A program made the position numbers and the translations under genes. From Chloroflexota bacterium (GTDB lineage: Bacteria > Chloroflexota > Anaerolineae > CG2-30-64-16): 48,529 nt of DNA. Shown one piece after another: positions 35,360-44,267 of this stretch; positions within the stretch are counted from its first letter, which is position 1; every line of letters starts with the position of its first letter. The stretch is taken from the NCBI GenBank assembly GCA_026389845.1, contig JAPLHB010000148.1, forward strand, positions 1 through 48,529, in the 5' to 3' direction. The notes beneath the pieces were generated by a model that was not told the DNA's origin, searched no databases, and was given only the letters and a program-made list of their open reading frames with translations.

Positions 35360-36177
35360 GGCACGGTCGGAGACCGGCCCGAGCGAAAGGGATGGAGGTA
35401 TGTATGAAGAAATCGCGGGTTTGGTCGTTGGTCAATATCCTGGCGTTACTCGTGACCCTCGTCATCAACGGGCTGGCGAACGTGCTGCCGCTCAATGGGC
35501 AGGGCACCGGCGAAATCTCTGATCGGTTCAAGGTTTTCTTCGTGCCCGCGGGGTACGTCTTCTCGATCTGGGGCATCATCTACCTGGCGCTGCTGGTCTT
35601 CGTCGTTTACCAGGCCCTGCCGGCGCAGCGGAACAATGCGCGCTTGCAGCGCATCGGCCCCTGGTTTGCAGTGAGCTGTCTGGCGAACAGCGTCTGGATC
35701 TTCATGTGGCACTACAATCTGTTCCCGCTGTCGCTGCTCGTCATGCTGGTGTTGTTGGCGTCGCTCATCACCATCTATCTGCGACTCGGTATCGGCCGGT
35801 TGGTCGTCTCGAATGCGGAGAAGTGGCTGGTCAACGTGCCGTTCAGCATCTACCTGGGCTGGATCACCGTGGCAACGGTGGCGAACGCGACATCGCTGCT
35901 GGATTACCTGAAGTGGGGCGGCTGGGGCATCAGTCCGCAGGCGTGGGCGGTGGTGATGCTGCTCATCGCGACCGCGCTCTCGGTCGCGATGAGTGTCACC
36001 CGACGCGATATCGCGTACACAGGGGTGCTCGTGTGGGCGTTCGTCGGTATCGCGGTCAAGCAGGCCGCCACGCCGCTCGTTACGATCACGGCCTGGGCCA
36101 TGGTCGCGGTGATGCTGATTGCCCTGCTCATCACGCGACTGCGGCGGTAGGGGCACGGGCAGAGACCGGCCCGAGCG
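35360..36177. repeat. 26-bp direct repeats flanking the TspO-like gene
   Basis: GGCACGGTCGGAGACCGGCC-type sequence at 35360-35385 recurs at 36152-36177 with 24 of 26 bases identical. The two copies bracket the single gene between them. Confidence 0.8.
35404..36150 (+). CDS. TspO/MBR-like tryptophan-rich membrane protein
   Basis: The protein of 248 residues has six or seven transmembrane helices and TspO-like motifs: [29 protein letters not shown] and [11 protein letters not shown]. Members bind porphyrins or other lipophilic ligands or act as sensors in light and oxygen responses; the exact role is unknown. ATG 35404 has GGAGG 5 nt upstream; ATG 35392 in frame adds MEVC. The gene is bracketed by 26-bp direct repeats, so it may have been gained or may be lost as a cassette. 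Confidence 0.8.
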   Translation: MKKSRVWSLVNILALLVTLVINGLANVLPLNGQGTGEISDRFKVFFVPAGYVFSIWGIIYLALLVFVVYQALPAQRNNARLQRIGPWFAVSCLANSVWIFMWHYNLFPLSLLVMLVLLASLITIYLRLGIGRLVVSNAEKWLVNVPFSIYLGWITVATVANATSLLDYLKWGGWGISPQAWAVVMLLIATALSVAMSVTRRDIAYTGVLVWAFVGIAVKQAATPLVTITAWAMVAVMLIALLITRLRR

Positions 36178-36196
36178 GGAGAAATCTAAGACAAAA

Positions 36197-36227
36197 ATGG
36201 GGCCGTGAGCATCGCTCACGGCCCCAT
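36197..36227. terminator. Bidirectional hairpin terminator
   Basis: A perfect 14-bp stem (36197-36210 with 36214-36227, 3-nt loop) lies between convergent genes. On the minus strand it is followed by TTTTTGT, so it best serves the phosphofructokinase gene. Confidence 0.85.
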
Positions 36228-36267
36228 TCCTTATCTCCTTGTTTCCCTGTTTCCTTGTCTCCCCGCC

Positions 36268-37437
36268 CTAATACAAGAACATCGGCTTTCCGAGCATGTC
36301 CGCCACTTTCGGCCGATAGTTCTCGCGGTCGTAAAGCTCGTCCACGTCCACGCGCTTGATGCCGGAGATGACAGTGCTGAGCGGGATGTGGGTATACTTG
36401 CCATCTCGCAGTGCCACCATGCGGCCCGAGCGGCCTCCGGCGATTAGATCGGTCGCCAGGTTGGCGTAGCTCAGGGCCACCATGCGGTCGAGCGAGTCGG
36501 GCGCGCCGGAACGCATCAGGTAGCCGAGCTGCTGGTAGATGATGTTCTCGCCGGTCAACTTCTTGATCGCGTCGCCGGCGACGTCGCCGACCCCACCCAA
36601 CTTTCTGTGGCCGTAGGCGTCGGCCTCGCCGCTTTCGACGATTTCCCCGCCGATCATCGTCGCGCCTTCGGAGATGGTCATAATGGCGTAGTTGCTGGGA
36701 TTGGCGCGCTTGTCTTCCACCAGGAACGCGGCCAGCTTCGCCACGTCGAATGGCACCTCGGAAATGATGGCGCGGTCCACGTGCGACAGATATGCGGCAA
36801 ACAGGGACGTCTCGCCGGAGTTGCGGCCGAACAACTCGACGATGGCGATGCGTTCGTGCGAGCCGGTGGGCGTGCGCAGGGCAGTGATAAAGTCCACGCT
36901 GCGGGTGACGGCAGTGCTGAAGCCGATGCAGTAGTCGGTGCCGTACACGTCGTTGTCCATCGTCTTGGGGATGGCGACGACCGGGAAGTTTTCCTGGTGT
37001 AGCCTGGCGGCGTAGCTCAACGTGTCGTCGCCGCCGATAGCGATCAGGCCATCCACCTTCAGGTGCTGGAGCACGCGCAGAATGTGGGGCGTCAGGTCGG
37101 CGACGCCGTTCTCATCCGCAGGGGCGAATTGGCTGCGCAGGAAGGCGGGAACCTCTTTGGCCTTCACGTTCGACGGCCTGATGCGAGAAGTGTGTAGGAA
37201 CGTGCCGCCGGAGCGGTCAATCTTGCGCACGACGGCCTTGTTTAGCCGCATCACCCACCGCCAATCTTCGGCAGGATCATCGGGGTTGATGTTCACCGGG
37301 CCGGCCCAGCCGCGGCGAAAGCCCAGAACCTCATAACCGTCGTCAACGGCCCGGTCTACCACGGTCTTGATGCACGGGTTCAGACCGGGGACGTCGCCGC
37401 CGCCGGTGAGGATACCGAGAGTCTTGATTGCTGCCAT
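36268..37437 (-). CDS. pfp: Pyrophosphate-type 6-phosphofructokinase
   Basis: The 389-residue protein has the PFK start [14 protein letters not shown]. The donor-site residues mark pyrophosphate use: Asp138 in GGDD (where ATP enzymes have GGDG) and Lys158 in PKTMDND (where ATP enzymes have PGTIDND). It should phosphorylate fructose 6-phosphate reversibly with PPi in glycolysis and gluconeogenesis in the cytosol. ATG 37437 has AGGAGA upstream. It is a single-gene unit with its own promoter and terminator. Confidence 0.92.
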   Translation of the reverse strand: MAAIKTLGILTGGGDVPGLNPCIKTVVDRAVDDGYEVLGFRRGWAGPVNINPDDPAEDWRWVMRLNKAVVRKIDRSGGTFLHTSRIRPSNVKAKEVPAFLRSQFAPADENGVADLTPHILRVLQHLKVDGLIAIGGDDTLSYAARLHQENFPVVAIPKTMDNDVYGTDYCIGFSTAVTRSVDFITALRTPTGSHERIAIVELFGRNSGETSLFAAYLSHVDRAIISEVPFDVAKLAAFLVEDKRANPSNYAIMTISEGATMIGGEIVESGEADAYGHRKLGGVGDVAGDAIKKLTGENIIYQQLGYLMRSGAPDSLDRMVALSYANLATDLIAGGRSGRMVALRDGKYTHIPLSTVISGIKRVDVDELYDRENYRPKVADMLGKPMFLY

Positions 37438-37481
37438 GAAACGTTCTCCTGGGAAATCTTACTCCTTTGCTACCAGTCTCT

Positions 37482-37510
37482 AGTTTACCGTGAGTGGGGG
37501 GTTTTGGCAA
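37482..37510 (-). promoter_or_regulatory. Promoter of phosphofructokinase gene
   Basis: On the minus strand, TTGCCA (37505-37510), 17 bp, TAAACT (37482-37487). The rest of 37511-37615 shows no gene and no clear hairpin. Confidence 0.55.
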
Positions 37511-37615
37511 GTTAGCCGCTCAATCCTCTCATCCGTTGGTGAATCACCTGCAACGGCGCTGCGGAGCAAGCCGTACTTGCGGGGAACGCTCATTGGCGAT
37601 AGGTTCTTTCCTACA

Positions 37616-38593
37616 TCAGTGAATCTTCGCCGGGATCGCCTGTGCGCCCGAAGCCAACGGGAAGTGCACCAGGATGGCGATGTCCATGTTGTCAAGGGTG
37701 GGGATGAACTGCTTCACGAACCCCACTGTCTGCTTCTCCTGATCGCTGCTGCCGGGGTTCATCTGGCTATAGACATCGGCGGCGCTGATCAACAGAGCGT
37801 TGTCCCACACCAGGTTGGGCAGGGGGGCGCCGTTGACATAAACGAACAGACCGTCTGGTTTGGTGCGCAGCTCGATATGTTGGATGTTGCGGGCCTGCAC
37901 CGCGTGGACTGCGTCCATGTTCAGGGCCAACGGCGCATTAATGCCGAGCGTCAGCAAATCCTGCGCCGAGATGCCCAGGATGGCCGGGATGCCGCGCTCA
38001 TCGTACTTGATCTCGAACTGCACGATGGCCGTCGCCGGGGCTTGTTCCGGCTTGGCCTTCGCCATCGCCACCGAAGCATCAGCGAGGGCGATCGCCTTGG
38101 CGTCGGGGCGCAGCGGGAACGTCGCCACGACGTCCAGGCCGAGCCGTCGCGTGATCGGCAGCAGCTTTTTGATCAGCTCCAGGGACTGGGAGTCCACGTT
38201 GAACAGCGCGGCCAGGCCGCTGGCCGCCTGAAGCGAGGCGTCGTCCCAGGCGATGTGGGGGAGCGGCTGGCCGTTGGCGAGGAGGGCCAACCCGTCGCCG
38301 GTCTGGCGCATCTCGATGTGCTGGACGTTGGCGGCCGCCATCCAGTCCACATAGAACTCATTCAGCTTCTGGCCACTGATGTCAGCCCCGAAGAGGCGGC
38401 CGGCGTCTTCCAGCTTCATGCCGAGTATACTCGGGTTTCCGCCGGCGTCGAAGTCAATGACGATCCGGGGCAGCGCCAGGATAAAAATCTCGCCGCTGGC
38501 CGTTTTTTCGTCGGTGGCCGGCTTCATGGCTGGACCGCAGGCGGCAAGCACGAGGGTGATGAGAACGAGAAGATTCCTGGCCCATTTGCGCAT
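37616..38593 (-). CDS. Lipoprotein, internally duplicated family (paralog 1)
   Basis: The 325-residue protein has a lipoprotein signal with lipobox LAAC (residues 16-19) and ATG 38593 after GGAGGT. The mature part is two similar halves of about 130 residues. Each carries a strand-rich block: NVQHIEMRQTGDGLALLANG with QPLPHIAW, and NIQHIELRTKPDGLFVYVNG with APLPNLVW. A region ending in VATFPL or LVHFPL follows in each half. It ends GAQAIPAKIH. I do not recognise the family. Two paralogs lie just upstream on the same strand. Surface or envelope location is expected; function unknown. Confidence 0.85.
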   Translation of the reverse strand: MRKWARNLLVLITLVLAACGPAMKPATDEKTASGEIFILALPRIVIDFDAGGNPSILGMKLEDAGRLFGADISGQKLNEFYVDWMAAANVQHIEMRQTGDGLALLANGQPLPHIAWDDASLQAASGLAALFNVDSQSLELIKKLLPITRRLGLDVVATFPLRPDAKAIALADASVAMAKAKPEQAPATAIVQFEIKYDERGIPAILGISAQDLLTLGINAPLALNMDAVHAVQARNIQHIELRTKPDGLFVYVNGAPLPNLVWDNALLISAADVYSQMNPGSSDQEKQTVGFVKQFIPTLDNMDIAILVHFPLASGAQAIPAKIH

Positions 38594-38745
38594 CAGGTAC
38601 CTCCAAAGGAACGCCACCTCTCACGATGTGCAAGAGGTGGCGTTAGGCGGACGACAGCTATCACAGCGGTGATCTGTGCCGAAGGCACGTCGGGCCGCGC
38701 ACGGCTGCGATTTGGCTCAGCGCACAACGCGCTGGGCCGGGCGGG

Positions 38746-39030
38746 TCAGCTTGGCGGCCGGGCCGCGATCTCGCGCGTGTTCTCCTCGATTTCGATCAGC
38801 AGGGAGAGTATGCTGCCGAAACCGAAGAGTTGTACGAACCACACGATAGCGAGAATCGGTACAGCGAATGTGCCGGCGGTTGCCAGTGGACGCAAGGCGT
38901 CCGGCATCTTGCCGGCATTGGCCAGGACGATGATCATCCCGATTATTCCGGCCGCGAGTACCACCCACGCCAGAAACTTTAGAATCGTCGCGATCACGCG
39001 CAGAATGCCATATTTCTGGGATACGCTCAT
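38746..39030 (-). CDS. Small membrane protein, unknown function
   Basis: This protein of about 94 residues has two clear hydrophobic helices (LAWVVLAAGIIGMIIVL and FAVPILAIVWFVQLFGF) and an acidic C-terminal helix (IEIEENTREIA). ATG 39030 is preferred because GGAAAGG lies 9 nt upstream; ATG 39039 would have the ribosome site touching the start. It sits between lipoprotein paralogs on the same strand and may be co-expressed. Confidence 0.65.
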   Translation of the reverse strand: MSVSQKYGILRVIATILKFLAWVVLAAGIIGMIIVLANAGKMPDALRPLATAGTFAVPILAIVWFVQLFGFGSILSLLIEIEENTREIAARPPS

Positions 39031-39138
39031 CGAAGCCATCCTTTCCTTGTACTCAAGAAGCCAGTCGGCCGTGTATTCCGTGTCGCCGGGCCGTTCGCAC
39101 AGTCACGTTCGCCACGGAATACACAGCGCATGTGCGCG

Positions 39139-40113
39139 TTATTGCCTCTTGATCGGGATCGGCTGAGCGCCGGAAGCCACCGGTAGATTGATCAGGATCG
39201 AGATGTCGGTATTGCTGAGGAGCGGTTCAAACTGCTTGATCAGCTCCCAGTCAATCGGATAGACGGCATACAGCTTCTGGACCACGTCCAACGTATTGTC
39301 CAACGCGGTTTTGTCCCAGACCACGGCGGGCAAAGGCTGCCCATTGAGGTAGAGGTAGAGGCCATCGCCTTTGCTGCGCAATTGCATATACTGAATGTTG
39401 TTCGCCTGGGCCTGCTGCACGTAGTAGGGATGCAGGGCCAAGTTTGCGTTGAGCCCCGCCGCTGCGAGGTCTTGGGCGGAAATCCCCATGATGGACGGAA
39501 CGCCCTGCTCGTCGTACTTGATCTCGAACTGCACGACCGCCGACGCCGCCCCGCTAACGGGCACCGGCGTCGCCATCACCACGGCATCAGTCGCCATGGG
39601 GATCGCTGCCGCCCCAGCCTGCACGGGGAACTTCAGCAGGATGGACAGGCCCAGGCGCTGGGCGATCGGCGCAACCTTCTGCAGCAGGCTGGCGAGCTGC
39701 TCATTCTGCGGGCCGAGCATGCGGACCAGGCCCGCAGTCGCTTCCAGCGAACCGTCTGCCCACTTGACGCTCGGCATTAACTTGCCGTTGGCGAGCAGTG
39801 CCAGACCACCCCCCGTCTGGCGCACTTCGACATGCTGGATGTTCGACTGCGTCATCCAGTTGACATAGGCCGGGTCGATCCTGTAGGCACTGAGATCCAG
39901 GACATAGCCCATGGAGCGGGCAATCTGCTCCACAGGTAGCCCCTCGATGCCGGGCTTGCCATCTGCGTCGAAGTTGAGGACGAGTCGCGGCAGCGCGACG
40001 ACGAACTGCTCGCCGCTCTGCGTCGCTGGCGCGGCCGCGGGCAGGATCGCCGGGCCGCATCCGGCCAGGATCAGGCCGGCGATGACCAATAGTACTACGA
40101 CAACTTTCCGCAT
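39139..40113 (-). CDS. Lipoprotein, internally duplicated family (paralog 2)
   Basis: The 324-residue protein has signal MRKVVVVLLVIAGLILAGC with a lipobox (LAGC) and ATG 40113 after AGGAGGTGG. The same two-half structure is visible: NIQHVEVRQTGGGLALLANG and NIQYMQLRSKGDGLYLYLNG, each followed by a P-V-x-W-type strand. It ends GAQPIPIKRQ. It is clearly homologous to the genes at 37616 and 40226. Function unknown. Confidence 0.85.
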   Translation of the reverse strand: MRKVVVVLLVIAGLILAGCGPAILPAAAPATQSGEQFVVALPRLVLNFDADGKPGIEGLPVEQIARSMGYVLDLSAYRIDPAYVNWMTQSNIQHVEVRQTGGGLALLANGKLMPSVKWADGSLEATAGLVRMLGPQNEQLASLLQKVAPIAQRLGLSILLKFPVQAGAAAIPMATDAVVMATPVPVSGAASAVVQFEIKYDEQGVPSIMGISAQDLAAAGLNANLALHPYYVQQAQANNIQYMQLRSKGDGLYLYLNGQPLPAVVWDKTALDNTLDVVQKLYAVYPIDWELIKQFEPLLSNTDISILINLPVASGAQPIPIKRQ

Positions 40114-40225
40114 CTGCCACCTCCTGTGTGCAAAGAAGAATATAGTCCCTGGCTGGCACGCGGTTGTGCCTGCCAGCGATGGAACACAACCTCAAACGGT
40201 GGGCGGGCCGGCCCACCTGCTGGCA

Positions 40226-41191
40226 TCAATCATGCATCTTCGCCGGGATCGGCGCGGCGCCCGCAGCCAGCGGGAAGTGCAACAGGATGCCCACATCTGC
40301 CCTGTCCATATACGGCACCAGGCTCTGGATGAGCGGCAGCATAGGGGCCTCCGGTGAAACCTTGGCGTACACCTCGACAAGGTTGGCCAGCAACTGGCTG
40401 TCCCAGATCAACTTAGGCAGCGGCTCGCCATTGACGTAGATGTAGGTACCATCGGGCTTGGTGCGCAATTCCATGAACTGAAGGTTACCCTTCTGTAGTT
40501 TTTGGATCATGTCGGGCGACAGCCCGCTCACGCCCGTCACGCCCATGGCCTGCAGATCCTTGGCAGAGAGGCCCATGATTCCGGGAAGGCCATTCCCGTC
40601 GAATTTGACCTCAAACTTGATGATGGCCGAAGCAGGGTCTTTAGACGGCGACACTGTGAGGTTTTTCGCCACGCCAGTCTCGGTCAGCGGGATTTCGGCC
40701 GCTCCAGACTGACGGGGGAAGCGCAAAACCACGTCCAGGCCCAGCCGGGTCACCATCGGCAGCAGCTTGCTGAGCGTCGCGGCGTTCTGTACATCGAACT
40801 TGGCGGCCAGGTCCAGGGTGCGGTTCAGCGAGTCCTCGCTCCAGCTCAGATGCGGCAGCGGCTTGCTGTTGGCGAACAGCACCAGGCGATCTCCTATCGA
40901 CACGATCTCGAAGTGCTGTATGCCGGCCTTAGTCAGCATGGCGACCGTCGCTTTGGGGACCTGGAAGCCGGATGTGTCGATACCCAAAGCCTTCAAGAGC
41001 GCGGGGTTGATTCCGAGGAGGCTGGGGTTGCCCTCAGCGTCCACATCTACCACGATGCGAGGCAGGGCGATCTGGAAGACCTCTCCTCCGGCGGTCACTG
41101 CACCGGCCGGCGCCTGCACTGCTTGGCCGCCACCACAGCCACTCAGGATCACCGTCAGCAGGAGGAACAATACCCAGAACGATCGTTTCAT
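40226..41191 (-). CDS. Lipoprotein, internally duplicated family (paralog 3)
   Basis: The 321-residue protein has signal MKRSFWVLFLLLTVILSGC with a lipobox (LSGC); ATG 41191 follows GGGAGGTG. It shows the duplicated halves (IQHFEIVSIGDRLVLFANS and NLQFMELRTKPDGTYIYVNG) and ends GAAPIPAKMHD. In transcription order it is the first of the three paralogs and has the best promoter (41259-41287). The gaps between paralogs (150-250 nt) leave room for further promoters. Confidence 0.85.
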   Translation of the reverse strand: MKRSFWVLFLLLTVILSGCGGGQAVQAPAGAVTAGGEVFQIALPRIVVDVDAEGNPSLLGINPALLKALGIDTSGFQVPKATVAMLTKAGIQHFEIVSIGDRLVLFANSKPLPHLSWSEDSLNRTLDLAAKFDVQNAATLSKLLPMVTRLGLDVVLRFPRQSGAAEIPLTETGVAKNLTVSPSKDPASAIIKFEVKFDGNGLPGIMGLSAKDLQAMGVTGVSGLSPDMIQKLQKGNLQFMELRTKPDGTYIYVNGEPLPKLIWDSQLLANLVEVYAKVSPEAPMLPLIQSLVPYMDRADVGILLHFPLAAGAAPIPAKMHD

Positions 41192-41258
41192 TAGGCACCT
41201 CCCTGTGTCCGTGATTGCGCGCGCCGCACGAAGCGGCGTCTGATTCTGACTGTGGATA

Positions 41259-41287
41259 ATTATAGCGCAACCGCGCGCGAATTTCAA
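41259..41287 (-). promoter_or_regulatory. Consensus-like promoter of lipoprotein cluster
   Basis: On the minus strand, TTGAAA (41282-41287), 17 bp, TATAAT (41259-41264). Confidence 0.75.
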
Positions 41288-41343
41288 GCCACCTGATATA
41301 CTGTAAGCATACGTTTGGTCTACGCCCGGTGACTGCTTGGATG

Positions 41344-43791
41344 CTATGCGGTATGCAACGCCGCCCACACCTTCTCGCTGGTCAGCGGCATGGTGTCAAT
41401 CCGCACGCCCGCGGCGTGGTAGACCGCGTTGGCGATGGCCGGGCCTGTCGGCACCATCGGGTGCTCACCGATGCCGCGGGCGCCGAACGGGCCGTCGTCC
41501 TGTGGCACTTCGACGATGATGTTCTCGGTCTCCAGAGGCGCGTCTACGGCCGTGGCGATGCGATAGTCGGTGAAGTTGGCGTTGCGCGGCACGCCCTTCC
41601 CGTCGAAGATGATTCCTTCCAGCAGGGCCGTACTCATCCCCTGCACCGCGCCGCCCTCCATTTGAGAGCGCACCAGCTCCGGGTTGATCGCGTGGCCCAC
41701 GTCGAAGGCCGAGACGATCTTGAGTACCTGCACCTGGCCGGTCTCGGTGTCCACCTCCACCTCGACCGCCTGGCAGCCGGTGGTGAAGTGGACGACCGCA
41801 CGCGGCCCCTGGCCGGTCTCCGGGTCGAGCGGCGTCACGTAGTCGGGCATGAAGCGACCCTGCCCGATCACCGGGCCGCCGATCCAGGTGCCATCGGGCC
41901 GTTGCGCGCCGTAGATCACCAGATCCTTCAGCGGCATGGATTCTTCGGTCTTGTAGCTCACCACCTGCCCATCAATGATGTCCAGGTCGTTGATGTCTTC
42001 GCTCCACGCCTCGGCCACGGTCTTGAGCACCTGCATCTTGGCGGCTTCCGCAGCTTGCAGCACCGCGTTGCCCATGCTCCAGGTGAGCCGGCTGGCGACG
42101 GTCTGCCATTCGTAGGGGCTGTAGTCGGTGTCCACGGTGTTGACCCGCACATCCTCGACCCGCACACCCAGCCCTTCGGCCGCGATCTGCGCCATGGCCG
42201 TCAAGGCCCCTTGCCCCAGGTCCACGCCGCCGATGCTGACGTTGAGTGTGGCATCCTCGTTCAGCCGGACAATCGCGCTGGAGCCGGGGTTGGGCGGCAT
42301 GGCCGGCGCCTTCCACATGGTCGCGATGCCCTTGCCGCGGACCTTGTGTGGGGCGGAGGGCGGCTCGGCCGGCTTGCCCCAACCGATGGCAGCCGCAGCC
42401 TTCTCCAGGCATTGGCTGAGGCCGGTGGGATGCATGATCATGCCGGTCAGCGTCTCCTGGCCGTCTTTCAGGCAGTTTTTCAGCCGCACCTGGACGGGAT
42501 CCAGCCCCAGCCCATGCGCCATGCGGTCGAGGTGTTGTTCGATGGCCCAGTGGATCTCGGCCATGCCGAACCCGCGCATCGGCCCGCTGATGGGGTGGTT
42601 GGTGTAGACGCACAGGCTGTCCACGTGGATGTTGGGCACGTAGTAAGGCCCGGTGCCGCTGTAGCCCGCCGCGCGGGTGATGTTCACGCCGTATTCGGTG
42701 CTGGCGCCGCCGTCCCAGTAGAACTTGTTCTGCACCGCGGTGATGCGGCCGTCTTTGGTCATGCCCATCTTGATGTAGGCGATGAGGCCCTGGCGGACGA
42801 AGGTGGTGTAGAATTCTTCCTCGCGGGTCATCCGTAGCTTGACCGGCCGGCCTTTGGCCTGCATCGCCAACGCGACGGCCGTGCCCTCGATGCTTAGCCC
42901 CGCCTTCGAGCCAAACCCACCGCCCACGTGGGGCGTGATCACGCGAATCTGGCTGTGGCTGATCCCGAGCGCCTTGGCCACCAGGTTGCGCTGCGCAAAC
43001 GGCGACTGGCTGGCCGACCACATGGTGATCTTCCCGCGCACGTCCTGCTGCGCCACGCAGACGTGGGTCTCCAACGGCACGTGCTGGATGTGCGGCACCT
43101 GGTAACGGTGCTCCAGGATCAGGTCGGCCTCGGCCCACCCCTTTTCCATGTCGCCCTTGCGCACCTTGAACAGATTCGAGATGTTGGTGCCGCGTTGGGG
43201 TAGGATGTACGGCACGCACTCGTAATCGCCCAGGTTGGGGTGGAGCAGCGGCGCTTCGGGGCTGGCCCCGAACTCCGGGTCGAAGACCGGCGGCAGCTCC
43301 TCGTAAACGACTTCGATCAGATCGAGCGCCTGCTCGGCGATCTCTTCGCTGTCGGCTGCGACGGCTGCGACCGCGTCGCCGACGTAGCGGACGCGATCCA
43401 TGGCGAAGAGGGTGCGATCTTTCAGATAGAGGCCGGTGTAGCCGGGATAATCTGCGCCGGTGATGACCACGCGCACGCCCGGCAACGCCTTGGCTTTGCT
43501 CACGTCAATCTTGAGGATTTTCGCATGGGCCAGCGGGCTGCGCTTGATCTTGGCGTGCAGCAGGTTCTGCCCGAATTGCAGATCGTCCACGTACTGCGCC
43601 GCGCCGGTGATCTTCTCGCGGCCCTCGATGCGCTGCGGGCTGGTGCCGATGATGGAAGGTTTGGCGTGCTGCGTGCTGCGTGCTGCGTGCTGCGTATTGC
43701 GTACTGCGTACTGCGTATTGCGTACTGCGTACTGCGTATTCGCCGATTCGCCGATTTGTTGATTCGCTGATTCGTTGATTCGCTCGCTCAT
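41344..43791 (-). CDS. Xanthine-dehydrogenase-type molybdenum subunit
   Basis: The 815-residue protein matches the large Mo-binding subunit of the xanthine oxidase family: IGTSPQRIEGREKITGAAQY at the true domain start, HVGGGFGSK, GPMRGFGMAEIHWAIEQ, and the C-terminal GARGIGEHP with the catalytic-type Glu. It hydroxylates a purine or aldehyde substrate with FAD and 2Fe-2S partners encoded just before it. Neighbouring permease and CoxG favour purines but do not prove it. The N-terminal 44 residues (NTQYAVR repeats) come from heptamer and octamer DNA repeats inserted after the start. ATG 43791 follows GGGAGGTGG and overlaps the 2Fe-2S gene stop by 4 nt. Confidence 0.9.
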   Translation of the reverse strand: MSERINESANQQIGESANTQYAVRNTQYAVRNTQHAARSTQHAKPSIIGTSPQRIEGREKITGAAQYVDDLQFGQNLLHAKIKRSPLAHAKILKIDVSKAKALPGVRVVITGADYPGYTGLYLKDRTLFAMDRVRYVGDAVAAVAADSEEIAEQALDLIEVVYEELPPVFDPEFGASPEAPLLHPNLGDYECVPYILPQRGTNISNLFKVRKGDMEKGWAEADLILEHRYQVPHIQHVPLETHVCVAQQDVRGKITMWSASQSPFAQRNLVAKALGISHSQIRVITPHVGGGFGSKAGLSIEGTAVALAMQAKGRPVKLRMTREEEFYTTFVRQGLIAYIKMGMTKDGRITAVQNKFYWDGGASTEYGVNITRAAGYSGTGPYYVPNIHVDSLCVYTNHPISGPMRGFGMAEIHWAIEQHLDRMAHGLGLDPVQVRLKNCLKDGQETLTGMIMHPTGLSQCLEKAAAAIGWGKPAEPPSAPHKVRGKGIATMWKAPAMPPNPGSSAIVRLNEDATLNVSIGGVDLGQGALTAMAQIAAEGLGVRVEDVRVNTVDTDYSPYEWQTVASRLTWSMGNAVLQAAEAAKMQVLKTVAEAWSEDINDLDIIDGQVVSYKTEESMPLKDLVIYGAQRPDGTWIGGPVIGQGRFMPDYVTPLDPETGQGPRAVVHFTTGCQAVEVEVDTETGQVQVLKIVSAFDVGHAINPELVRSQMEGGAVQGMSTALLEGIIFDGKGVPRNANFTDYRIATAVDAPLETENIIVEVPQDDGPFGARGIGEHPMVPTGPAIANAVYHAAGVRIDTMPLTSEKVWAALHTA
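43664..43788. repeat. Heptamer (GCGTACT-type, 11 units) plus octamer (CGCTGATT-type) array in coding sequence
   Basis: Eleven consecutive 7-bp units (GCGTGCT, GCGTATT, GCGTACT) fill 43664-43740 exactly. Five or six 8-bp units (CGCCGATT, CGCTGATT, CGTTGATT) fill 43741-43788. Together they encode the N-terminal extension of the molybdenum subunit. Confidence 0.95.
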
Positions 43792-44267
43792 TGCGCCACC
43801 TCCCTTCCGGCCCTTGCAGCCATCTTGATCGCCTCGATGATGCGGATGTAGCCGGTGCAGCGACAGAGGTTTCCCACCAGCGCCTCGCGGATTTCGGTCT
43901 CGGTGGGATCGGGGTTGCGGTCGAGCAACGCGCGGGCGTTGACCAGGATGCCGGGGGTACAGAAGCCGCACTGCGTCGCGCCCGCGGCGAGAAATGCATC
44001 TTGCAGCGGATCGAGCTGGCCGTCGTGCATCAGCCCTTCGATGGTGATGATCTCCGCGCCATCGGCCTCGGGGGCCAGCACCATACAGGAGTTGACAGGC
44101 TCGCCGTTCATCAGCACGGCGCACGCGCCGCATTCGCCGGCTTCGCAGCCGTTCTTGGTGCCGGTCAGGACCAACTGCTCGCGCAGAACTTGCAGCAGGG
44201 TGTGGTGCGACGGCACGCTGATGTTGTAGCGCTCGCCGTTCACGGTGAAGTTGATGGTGTGGTTCAC
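43788..44267 (-). CDS. Xanthine-dehydrogenase-type 2Fe-2S subunit
   Basis: The 159-residue protein has the plant-ferredoxin-like cluster motif (GCEAGECGACAV) in the N-terminal half and the second helical cluster (CGFCTPG ... CRCTGY) in the C-terminal half, giving the two 2Fe-2S centres that pass electrons from molybdopterin to FAD. The start is GTG 44267, inside a GTGA overlap with the FAD-subunit stop and preceded by GGGAGGC. It is translationally coupled on both sides (4-nt overlaps). Confidence 0.93.
   Translation of the reverse strand: MNHTINFTVNGERYNISVPSHHTLLQVLREQLVLTGTKNGCEAGECGACAVLMNGEPVNSCMVLAPEADGAEIITIEGLMHDGQLDPLQDAFLAAGATQCGFCTPGILVNARALLDRNPDPTETEIREALVGNLCRCTGYIRIIEAIKMAARAGREVAQ

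Noticed and set aside
37490..39166. 558-codon plus-strand frame across the first lipoprotein and small membrane gene
   Set aside because: It is antisense to a lipoprotein with lipobox, ribosome site and two paralogs; its translation has no recognisable domain.
41329..42837. 502-codon plus-strand frame opposite the molybdenum subunit
   Set aside because: His/Asp/Gly-rich shadow of a well-conserved enzyme gene.
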